In this document: positions 43,691 to 53,544 of the stretch, piece after piece
How positions within the stretch are numbered: the stretch's first letter is position 1
Layout of the letters: every line of letters begins with the position of its first letter
From: Fomitopsis serialis
Taxonomy: Eukaryota > Basidiomycota > Agaricomycetes > Polyporales > Fomitopsidaceae
Reading direction: 5' to 3'
DNA: 53,544 bases
NCBI RefSeq assembly: GCF_022376445.1
Contig: NW_025955231.1
Span: forward strand, 1-53,544
The notes under the pieces: generated by a model
Told to the model about the DNA's origin: nothing
Seen by the model: only the letters and a program-made list of their open reading frames with translations
Databases searched by the model: none
Made by a program: the position numbers and the translations under genes

Positions 43691-46600
43691 ATGTCTGACC
43701 GTGGCTCGTCTCGGTCGCCTGGGCCTTCCGATCAGTCGCTGCAGTATGAAGAGGTACGTACCGTTATCAAATCAGTGGCCGATCGACACTGACAGTTGTC
43801 AATGTAGATTCAACCGGACTTGGACGTGATCGGGGGGATCCCAATGCCCATGACGGCCGGTCAGGGCGCTGAACAGGATCGGGAGGCTGAGCTTCTCGCA
43901 GAGGCGGCGGAAGCATGCCTCGGCTTCACGCTCGTGCCGGCATCGCCCTGGCTTATGAGAGCAATGCAGGTCGACTATTTGTACCAACGTTGGAACCCGC
44001 GCCCGCTCAATGCTCACCACCGCGAGGGTATCGTGAAAGACCTGAAGCACGAGCCTCGCAACGTACTCAAGGAGAACGCGCTTCTGCTCGCCGTACCGGG
44101 TGGATCAGTCAGCCCCGAGTCGTTCATCGTGTCAGGTCACAAGGGCTCGAAGACGCCGAAGCTGCAGCTTGCAGCCCAGGCGATTGAGGACGAGAAATCG
44201 AAGGTCGTGCTTGACGTGATCGCCGGGCAGCATCGCCTGCACGCGTCTGCCGACTGGCACCAGGACGGTGAGAATGCGATCGTGCGCACGGAGAAGCGCG
44301 TGGACGATTGGAAGGCCTCGTTCAAGACATCGGAGGCGTGGAGGGCCGAACTCAAGCAACGTGAACAGGACGTGGAGAATGCGCATGCGTACATGCACGA
44401 GCGGGCGTGGTGGTTGGCGGAGGTCTTCGATAGCGGTGCGTTCATATTGTTCTCACAAATCTCGCACGATCACTCATACCATCCTTAGATAAACTCTCAC
44501 CTGCGGCGATCAACACGCTCGCGCGAAACCGCGACGCACGGAAGAAGGTGGAGGGGGATCAAGAGAAGTTTACGATGGAGATGAAGTCGCTGTGTGAGAT
44601 CAAACCGTCGCAACTCGTCCAAGTCCTGCGCGATAAGCAGGAGACCCACAAGGAGGCTCAGCAGGCGGAACGACAGGTCAAGGGCGGGCACCACGCGAAC
44701 ACGATGTTCTCGCGCATCGTGCACTGTCTTCCGCTCGCACGATTCTGCATCGCACTCACGTCGCTCGGGTCCCACTTTGAGAATACCGGCATCATGCGGT
44801 GGCGAGAACTCGAGCAGGAAGCGACGACGACGTTTGGAGTGAGTATCAGGTTAATCCATTTTGATTGTGGCTAACTATCTACGTCATACAGGCGGTCATC
44901 TACCCCGTCCTCGACTTGCACCGGACGATGGGCCTGATCGGCTCGAAGCAGGATTTCCCGCTGTCGGACGACAAGGTTACGCAAGCATGTACGGACTGGG
45001 ACGCGTTCGTACACGCACACCATGCGAAGGAGGGCGAGAAGATATACGGTGCGGACGGCCAGGAGAGTGCCGCGCTGGACACCATCAAGGAGTACGGTAC
45101 GATGAACCGGCTTCGGTCAGCGTTCCTGCGTGCGGTGCCCGACTACTCTATGTACACTCCGGAAGTCTTCGAGGCTCTGGAGATCTTGCACCAGAAGCAC
45201 ATCGTCGAGGACGATCCGCGCCTGCTGTACCTGCGGACGACTGACGCTTGCAAGCAGATGCGTGCGTACGGTGATGCGTTGCATGCTGCCATGGCTGACC
45301 TCCTGCCATGCGACACGGATGCGGAGATTGCGCATCGTGCAGCGGTCCTCGCGCGGATCCGGTTCGTGTACCATCCATGGAGTGTGGAGGCGCAGGGCGC
45401 CGCGGTTGTCACGGCCGCACCGCTGATCACGCACGGCTTGATTTCGTGCCTGTTGGTTGACCGTGCGACGCACGAGTTGGGATGGATCTGGGTAAGTACA
45501 TCGCTCCGTGCTCTGGTGATTGTTACTCACCGGTGTCAGCTCGCGTTCGTGCTCGAGCCAATGTCACTGTTTGCTTGTGCGGTCGGCAACGACCTGCGCT
45601 ACAAGTCGGCCGGTGCCTTGGTGGGCGCGTTGACTGCGCTTGAGCTGATGGGCGGTCTGAAGAAGCACATTGGGCCAGTGAGCGAGAGCCTGGCTGCGAA
45701 GGTCAGTGGTACAACATACAGATCGGAGACTGTGCTCACCGGATGATGTCAGATCGTGATGTTGTCGTGGGCAAAACGGACGCGGTTCATGCCGTTGCTG
45801 GCCTACTGTTACGGGAGGCTGACCGCTCAGCAGATCGAGTTCGACACCGAGTACAAGCACATACGTACCGGGATGGACAAGCCGATTGCGGCCGGTGTCA
45901 CGGACATCGCCCCAGGTAGTGCGCGCGGTTCTGCTAACAAGGAACGTAAGCCGGCGGACATGGAGAAAGAGGCGGAGGACATGATCCGCCAGCTCTTTCC
46001 TTCGCTGAAGCAGGCGTTCCCGAAGGAGCCCAGCTTCCTGACGTGGGTGGTCCATCTCTGTGGCCACCGCAACGTGCTCGGTGGTCCACGGGCATCGGTC
46101 ACTGCGGAAACTCCGCCTGTTGTGCTTGCCCCGAAGCCTGGACGCACGGCGGCGAAGAACAAGCCGAAGCCTGCGGCACAAGCTCCGGTAGCGCAGGCAG
46201 GCCCGTCGCGCCCGCCGATCCGTTTACCTGACTTGACATGGGACATACCGGGCGCGTTAGCGTTTGCTCGGACGGGCGTTCCGCTGCCAAAGGAGAAAGG
46301 TTGGACGCGGAACTATGTTCCGGTCGCGCTTGCGTGCATCGCTGCGTGGGCTCACAAGACGATCATGGCCCGCGAATCGTTCTTGCTTCCGCCGATCGTC
46401 ACGTACCTAAAGGACCTCACGACGCTGATGAAACAGTTCCAGACCATACCAACGCACGACGCCATCTTCTGGCCTCGCTGGTCGCTCGTCGTGAAGCAGC
46501 CGGCGAACCCGGAAAACTGGCCGGAATGGTATGCGAAGGGCCGGTTGTCGGACATTGGGCGATTTCGCGGGTTGCTCACGCACCCAGCGATACGGCGACT

Positions 46601-48142
46601 GACGGGCTTCGGATCTGGGAAGGGACCGGTGAGTGCGGACGGGACACCGCTTGAAGGGGGCGAGCAGGAGTCGGCAGCGCAGGCGGGCAAGAAAGGGAAG
46701 AAGCGAAAGGGGAAAGGTAAGGCGGCGATCAAGGCAGAGGAGGCGAGGTACAAGACGGAGGCACTTGACTACATGGAACAGCGATCCATGCTGGGGATCA
46801 GCATGTTCTTCCCTGGAGCCGCGACGAAGCAGCCAGCCGCGAGTACGTCGGCGATCACGGTCAACAAGAAGGGCAAGCAGCCCGCGCACGCATCAAAATC
46901 CGTGCCCATCGACGTTGACGCGTTTGATGACCTGCCCGTCGCGAGCGGATCGTCGACACAGGTGGCGAGGACGAAAGAGGACGAAACCGAGGGCAATCCG
47001 GACGGCAAAACTCCGAATCCGACTGCTGTCGCGACGGCAGCGTTCCGGAAGCACGTCAAGAATGAATTCGTACCTCTGCAGAACATGCGCGCGGACATTC
47101 TGTCGATCGTGCAGCAGGTCATGACGGTGCCGCAGATGTACGGGCTGACGGTGACGGAGAACGAGCGGTACATCCTGCAGCACAGGACGCTCGATGCGCA
47201 CATCATGTCGTCAGCCGTGCACCTTGCAAACGTACGTCAGAATCGTCCATCAGTGGTTATGAGACTGACCTGTGTTTGCAGACGATGATGTACAAGGCTG
47301 CACAAATGATGTACCGTGTGGAGGCCGGAGATGCTGACGCGGTATACGAGCCGAACGACGAGCTGTACACGTTCGAACGGATCACGCTTGAGGATGTCCT
47401 GGGCGCGTGGCCTCGCAAGCTCGACGGTTTCGTCGACTCTCCAGACGAGGAGCTGTCGGGCTTGCCGAACTGGATGTTCGTCGACAGTCCGCACTCGTTC
47501 TTCATCGAGAAGGCGAGGGGTACGGCCGAGAGGATCCCAAGCGTCGCTCGCGCAGACCCTTGGGCTGAGGGCGTCTCGAAGAAGACGGGTCATTTGCTTC
47601 CGTCTCCAAGCCAGATTGCTTGGTTGGAGCGACGGTTCAGCGAGGACGAGCCCAGCTCGGCCGGCGATGCTGAACTCGTCTCCAAGGTTGTGCGTCCTGC
47701 CAGCCGGACGGACGATGCGATGGATACCGGCAACGAGGCGGAGCCTGAGCCAGATGCTGCGGACGCGGATGTCGAGCACCTCCGCACACAGTTCGACCAG
47801 ACACGCGTGGCGGGCGGCGCGCCAGCCGACACGACGGCCGAGACGACTGGCCAGTCCGAGGACGATGCTATGGCCGGGGCCCCGGCACCGCTGCCTTCTC
47901 AGGAAGCCGGCCCTGCTACGCCTCCCGTCGGTGTCGCTGCACCGAACACGCCTGTACCGGCCGACCCGGATGTGACCATGGACGACGCGACTGCCGCCGC
48001 GAAGACCTCCAAGCGTCCTATAACTAGTATTCCGACGCTGGAGGGTCACCATACCTTTGGCCCATACAGATGTTTTGACCAGTGCACCCCATGTCGCGGA
48101 GAATCTCATTACATTCTCCATCCTTTGAGGCACATTACGTAA
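43691..48142 (+). CDS. ParB/DGQHR-like orphan protein, full-length copy 2
   Basis: Seven exons, all in phase with no indel: 43691-43753, 43808-44435, 44489-44838, 44892-45491, 45540-45701, 45753-47231 and 47282-48142, giving 1,380 residues. Near the N-terminus lies a ParB/sulfiredoxin-like pattern: RWNPRPLNAHHREGIVKDL (NPR at about 84-86), then ENALLLAVP, and VVLDVIAGQHRLHASADWH with A160-G-Q-H-R164, close to the DGQHR motif of DndB/ParB-like domains. A charged helical region follows (DQEKFTMEMKSLCEIKPSQL), then a mixed middle domain. A Pro/Ala/Lys-rich segment (AAKNKPKPAAQAPVAQA) comes next, a second globular-looking block (WDIPGALAFARTGVPLPKEK), a Lys-rich patch (KKGKKRKGKGKAAIK), and an acidic low-complexity C-terminus. 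Introns rule out bacterial contamination. Function is unknown; DNA binding at the adjacent palindromes is inference. The last 40 codons (after about 48020) have different composition and may come from a junction with non-element DNA. Confidence 0.85.
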
Positions 48143-48205
48143 TATTTCCATTATTTATCATCACTAAGTTCAGCCACAATTCAATGTACAACCAGAAGGT
48201 GCCCA

Positions 48206-51200
48206 GAACTTCAAAGAATATTACACAGGGGTTCACAGACATCCACACCCCCTAGTCTCATCTATTTCAGAAAATGGGATATATATGGTAGATCATATGT
48301 GGAAAGTATGGGGGCATTATATCACAAAGTTCTCCCAGTAGTTGAATAAGAGTACTTGGGCCCAGCCCAGTACAGCCCAGAATATTCAGATATTCATCCA
48401 CAGTGCCAGGAACATCCACACCCGATGGTCTCATCCAATTCAGAAAATGGGATATATATGGTAGATCATATGTGAAAAGTATGGGGGCATTATATCACAA
48501 AGTTCTCCCAGTAGTTGAATAAGAGTACTTGGGCCCAGCCCAGTACAGCCCAGAATATTCAGATATTCACCCACAGTGCCAGGAACATCCACACCCGATG
48601 GTCTCATCCAACTTAGAAAATGGGATATATATGGTAGATCATATGTGGAAAGTATGGGGGCATTATATCACAAAGTTCTCCCAGTAGTTGAATAAGAGTA
48701 CTTGGGCCCAGCCAAGTACAGCCCAGAATATTCAGATATTCATCCACAGTGCCAGGAACATCCACACCCGATGGTCTCATCCAATTCAGAAAATGGGATA
48801 TATATGGTAGATCATATGTGGAAAGTATGGGGGCATTATATCACAAAGTCCTCCCAGTAGTTGAATAAGAGTACTTGGGCCCAGCCAAGTACAGCCCAGA
48901 ATATTCAGATATTCACCCACAGTGCCAGGAACATCCACACCCGATGGTCTCATCCAACTCAGAAAATGGGATATATATGGTAGATCATATGTGGAAAGTA
49001 TGGGGGCATTATATCACAAAGTTCTCCCAGTAGTTGAATAAGAGTACTTGGGCCCAGCCAAGTACAGCCCAGAATATTCAGATATTCATCCACAGTGCCA
49101 GGAACATCCACACCCGATGGTCTCATCCAATTCAGAAAATGGGATATATATGGTAGATCATATGTGGAAAGTATGGGGGCATTATATCACAAAGTCCTCC
49201 CAGTAGTTGAATAAGAGTACTTGGGCCCAGCCAAGTACAGCCCAGAATATTCAGATATTCACCCACAGTGCCAGGAACATCCACACCCGATGGTCTCATC
49301 CAACTCAGAAAATGGGATATATATGGTAGATCATATGTGGAAAGTATGGGGGCATTATATCACAAAGTTCTCCCAGTAGTTGAATAAGAGTACTTGGGCC
49401 CAGCCAAGTACAGCCCAGAATATTCAGATATTCATCCACAGTGCCAGGAACATCCACACCCGATGGTCTCATCCAATTCAGAAAATGGGATATATATGGT
49501 AGATCATATGTGGAAAGTATGGGGGCATTATATCACAAAGTTCTCCCAGTAGTTGAATAAGAGTACTTGGGCCCAGCCAAGTACAGCCCAGAATATTCAG
49601 ATATTCACCCACAGTGCCAGGAACATCCACACCCGATGGTCTCATCCAACTCAGAAAATGGGATATATATGGTAGATCATATGTGGAAAGTATGGGGGCA
49701 TTATATCACAAAGTTCTCCCAGTAGTTGAATAAGAGTACTTGGGCCCAGCCAAGTACAGCCCAGAATATTCAGATATTCATCCACAGTGCCAGGAACATC
49801 CACACCCGATGGTCTAATCCAATTCAGAAAATGGGATATATATGGTAGATCATATGTGGAAAGTATGGGGGCATTATATCACAAAGTTCTCCCAGTAGTT
49901 GAATAAGAGTACTTGGGCCCAGCCCAGTACAGCCCAGAATATTCAGATATTCACCCACAGTGCCAGGAACATCCACACCCGATGGTCTCATCCAACTCAG
50001 AAAATGGGATATATATGGTAGATCATATGTGGAAAGTATGGGGGCATTATATCACAAAGTTCTCCCAGTAGTTGAATAAGAGTACTTGGGCCCAGCCAAG
50101 TACAGCCCAGAATATTCAGATATTCATCCACAGTGCCAGGAACATCCACACCCGATGGTCTCATCCAGCTCAGAAAATGGGATATATATGGTAGATCATA
50201 TGTGGAAAGTATGGGGGCATTATATCACAAAGTTCTCCCAGTAGTTGAATAAGAGTACTTGGGCCCAGCCAAGTACAGCCCAGAATATTCAGATATTCAT
50301 CCACAGTGCCAGGAACATCCACACCCGATGGTCTCATCCAGCTCAGAAAATGGGATATATATGGTAGATCATATGTGGAAAGTATGGGGGCATTATATCA
50401 CAAAGTTCTCCCAGTAGTTGAATAAGAGTACTTGGGCCCAGCCAAGTACAGCCCAGAATATTCAGATATTCATCCACAGTGCCAGGAACATCCACACCCG
50501 ATGGTCTCATCCAGCTCAGAAAATGGGATATATATGGTAGATCATATGTGGAAAGTATGGGGGCATTATATCTCAAAGTTCTCCCAGTAGTTGAATAAGA
50601 GTACTTGGGCCCAGCCAAGTACAGCCCAGAATATTCAGATATTCATCCACAGTGCCAGGAACATCCACACCCGATGGTCTCATCCAATTCAGAAAATGGG
50701 ATATATATGGTAGATCATATGTGGAAAGTATGGGGGCATTATATCACAAAGTTCTCCCAGTAGTTGAATAAGAGTACTTGGGCCCAGCCAAGTACAGCCC
50801 AGAATATTCAGATATTCATCCACAGTGCCAGGAACATCCACACCCGATGGTCTCATCCAATTCAGAAAATGGGATATATATGGTAGATCATATGTGGAAA
50901 ATATGGGGGCATTATATCACAAAGTTCTCCCAGTAGTTGAATAAGAGTACTTGGGCCCAGCCCAGTACAGCCCAGAATATTCAGATATTCACCCACAGTG
51001 CCAGGAACATCCACACCCGATGGTCTCATCCAACTCAGAAAATGGGATATATATGGTAGATCATATGTGGAAAGTATGGGGGCATTATATCACAAAGTTC
51101 TCCCAGTAGTTGAATAAGAGTACTTGGGCCCAGCCAAGTACAGCCCAGAATATTCAGATATTCATCCACAGTGCCAGGAACATCCACACCCGATGGTCTC

Positions 51201-51322
51201 ATCCAACTCAGAAAATGGGATATATATGGTAGATCATATGTGGAAAATATGGGGGCATTATATCACAAAGTTCTCCCAGTAGTTGAATAAGAGTACTTGG
51301 GCCCAGCCAAGTACAGCCCAGT
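48206..51322. repeat. 173-bp satellite array, about 18 units, dimeric higher-order pattern
   Basis: A 173-bp unit repeats head to tail (landmark CACACCCGATGGTCTCATCC at about 48418, 48591, 48764 and so on). Units are over 95% identical except a diverged first unit. Successive units alternate CCAATTCAG with CCAACTCAG, and TTCATCCACA with TTCACCCACA, over the first ten, a 346-bp dimer. Three adjacent units (about 50163-50518) instead share CCAGCTCAG, a recent local expansion. Each unit contains the inverted piece GGATATATATGG and GATCATATGTGG. The last unit ends at about 51322 in diverged T-rich sequence. The open frame within it is a by-product. Confidence 0.97.
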
Positions 51323-51967
51323 ATACTGCAGGATTGCTCTCCCTCCCTACTCTTCTTTCCAGTCAAAAATTAGACATATGTAGTAGATTAATTGTATAGA
51401 ATATGGGGTCATCTCATCCGCTTGTTTTCCCTCCAGTTGAATAGCACAATGCCTACAGGGTCAGTCTTTATCCCATTATATTTTATTCTACTTGTCTAAG
51501 CTTGTGAACCGATAATTCTTTCTCTCTATGCTGTTAGACAACGTTGTCCTTCCATATGGTTCCTTTGTCATTATCTATGGGAATATTCTACGATGTTGTG
51601 TACGATCTGTTTGAATAGCTGTACCAGGGGCTGCTAAATAATACGATTGATCAGCACGGATTATCGCCCTAGAACTGGTTTACTCGCCTTTCTACTTGTT
51701 TGTTCCCTGTCATTACCCCGAATATATTTCCCTCCGCCATATTTCCGCCTGCCGTGACATGGAATTCCGGACTTTGAGGCTATCTACGCGTTGGGGACTG
51801 CCCGGCTTGTGTGGTGGCTGCCCGGTTTGGGCATGTGGCTGAGACCACGTGCGCGCATACTAAATCGGGCAGGAGAGCCAAACAGCGCCACAGTGTTCGA
51901 CTCGCGTCGTGCTCTCTCCACTCGCTCTTCCTTCCTCCTCGTCGCCCGTCTCGTCGTGCTCTTCGAC

Positions 51968-52150
51968 CCCTCCGCCGTGCTCGCCGTCTCCTCCGCCGCG
52001 CTCGCCGCCTCCGCCGCGCTCGCCGCCTCCCTCGTGCTCGCCGCCTCCCTCGTGCTCGCCGCCTCCCTCGTGCTCGCCGCCTCCCTCGTGCTCGCCGTCT
52101 CCTCCGCCGCGCTCGCCGCCTCCCTCGTGCTCGCCGCCTCCCTCGTCGTC
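51968..52150. repeat. 18-bp GC-rich minisatellite (GTGCTCGCCGCCTCCCTC)
   Basis: About ten near-perfect copies interleaved with a CTCCGCCGCG variant. Because 18 is a multiple of three, all frames stay open and give repeats such as STREAA (minus) or PPPSCS (plus). I do not support a gene from this alone. Confidence 0.8.
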
Positions 52151-53544
52151 GCCGCCATCACCCTCTCCGTTGGGTGCCGATGCCGTGATAGCTGCATTCG
52201 CAGGTAAGTTGCTACGCTACGCAATCGAGCAACGGCTCACTCGTATCTGTAGGTCGTTGGTCGCCGCGTCTCCCTCATTCCCTCTCCATCGCTCGCCGCC
52301 CGTCTCCTCGTCGCCCCCGCGCTTCTCCGCACACGCTGCGGTCGCCGACGCTGGTTGGAGTTGGTTAGGGGTTTAGCGATGGGTTGAAAGCTGCGGTACG
52401 TCCCCTCTCTCTATTTCCTACATGTCCCATGTCGTGGCCGGTGAGGGCTGGACTCGTCCGCCCTGACCGGTAGAGGCCCATCGCCCGTTCTCGAACGGCA
52501 ACGATGCCTCTCCTCTGCGTTCGCCTTCGGGCGCGCAGTTGCACGGCCGCTGGGGCCTAAGCTAACTACTCTTTAACCCCCTGGCCCGCCTCGTCGCCCC
52601 GGACCCGCACCCCGCACCCTGGAACTGGACCTGGCCACCCCTGGACCTGGACCTTACGGCGGACCTGGACACGCACCCCCTTCCCCATCCCTCCCTCATC
52701 GTATTCCCACTCGTTGTATGCGCGCGCAGCTAGTTTGCTGCTCCGTCTCCGTTACTTATCCATAATTACACGCTGTCGTTTCAGTAGCCGTAGCCGTAGA
52801 TACCATGTAACGATCGGACCCTTCGCATTTCGTGTATCACGCGCGTCGTCCACATTCGACCAAAAATATATTCGTCTAGAGACCTGGCTCGCCGCTCGGA
52901 CCTTATGTCCCTGGTCTTCACGGCCCGAGGGATGTATATGCGTCTGTTGCCGCTGTATGCGCACACGCATCTCCCCATTCTACGCGGAAGCACAGAAAAT
53001 GACGTCGACACCGTCGTGCCCCGCCGTTCGGCTGTTCATATGCGTCTCTCCGCTCCAAAGAAACTCGACGCGAGTCGACCATTTCGTCCCCCGTCATCGA
53101 CACGCGCGTTCCACGTCCCTATTGATCTGCGCGCGTGCCTGAGCAGATGCCGACTCTTCCATCTCACGGAAGCCTGCCAGCCCTCCGCCTTCTCCCCCTC
53201 CGTCCGTCAACAATCTGCCCTTTTCGGGACACGCCCTGTTGTGCAGCCGCCGACACCTTGTCTTTCATGTCGCCTCCGAGCTCCCTGTCGATCAGCGCTG
53301 CGCCGTTTCCCCAATGCGTCATTCCCCGGCTACGCTGACCGATGCATGCGTGCTCGCCCACCGACGCCGTCCACGCAAACTCCACGTCAATTCGTTCTAC
53401 GTGTACCGACCTTGTTCAAGCCCAGTTCCGGTTCGCTTTACCACTGCCAAAGTGATTCCCGGACGCGCGTTCTGGACCTCCCTTCACCTCCCTGCCCGGC
53501 CGCCGCCGGTTCATATTACAACGTCGCACATGGGCCGTATCCCT
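52151..53544. other. Right end with no supported gene
   Basis: C-rich sequence with a short GGACCTGG-type repeat (about 52620-52670), then mixed sequence. No frame has a recognisable domain on either strand. No telomeric TTAGGG repeat is present. Confidence 0.4.

Noticed and set aside
43691..48142. ParB-like gene as bacterial contamination or recent bacterial transfer
   Set aside because: Six canonical short fungal introns interrupt the frame, and codon use resembles the host genes.
50343..50618. 91-codon minus-strand frame in the satellite
   Set aside because: It is a by-product of two 173-bp units where one base change removes a stop; no coding features.
51784..52224. 146-codon frame with STREAA repeats, and the overlapping plus-strand Pro/Ser and Ala/Leu frames
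   Set aside because: All frames stay open through an 18-bp minisatellite. Outside the repeat none shows protein-like sequence or splice signals.

Overview
The window looks like nuclear DNA of a filamentous basidiomycete, most likely an Agaricomycete. Genes carry many short introns (about 47-70 nt, GTRNGT donors, YAG acceptors, CTCAC/CTAAC-like branch sites). Coding DNA is GC-rich, and gene families such as GH72 glucanosyltransferases, Skt5-type chitin synthase activators and DUF6534-type seven-helix proteins fit this group. I could not place it to genus.

Positions 1-36,060 are gene-rich host sequence. Recognised genes, in order: a retrotransposon Gag/ORF1-like fragment (1-759, -); a mitochondrial solute carrier (1429-2712, -); actin-binding protein Abp1 (3057-5519, +); a GPI-anchored GH72 beta-1,3-glucanosyltransferase (5890-7659, +); cytidine deaminase (9242-9976, +); two tandem DUF6534-type membrane proteins (10607-12333 and 13639-15317, +); an isochorismatase-family hydrolase (15637-16452, -); an Ett1-like translation termination factor (17733-19760, -); adenylosuccinate synthetase (26995 to about 28374, +); a TPR-DnaJ co-chaperone (31724-34169, +); and an Skt5/Chs4-like Sel1-repeat protein with a CaaX box (34413-36061, +). 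Between them, 20.3-26.3 kb and 28.4-31.2 kb hold only weak or unrecognised coding signal. Several genes (Abp1, GH72, cytidine deaminase, ADE12, isochorismatase, Ett1) are interrupted by single-base indels, mostly at G/C runs. I read these mainly as assembly errors. They are working genes of cell wall synthesis, actin, nucleotide metabolism and chaperone function, and show no operon-like organisation.

Positions 36,550-48,150 are a different, repeat-built region and the most novel part. A recurring head (TTATAGGGGATTTTCGACC) plus palindromes of the form TTACCCGCACTCGCG...CGCGAGTGCGGGTAA (20 copies in five clusters) sits just upstream of clean, intron-containing orphan genes. One gene, present twice as a 99% identical segmental duplication, encodes a 1,380-residue protein with a ParB/DGQHR-like motif (NPR...AGQHR). 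The first copy is cut off in exon 6 exactly at another head sequence. The second unit carries a different 231-residue orphan gene. I propose a modular mobile element family that combines ParB-like proteins with parS-like palindrome arrays. This is inference.

Positions 48,200-51,320 are a 173-bp satellite of about 18 units with a 346-bp alternating higher-order pattern. The remaining 2.2 kb contains an 18-bp GC-rich minisatellite and no gene I can support.
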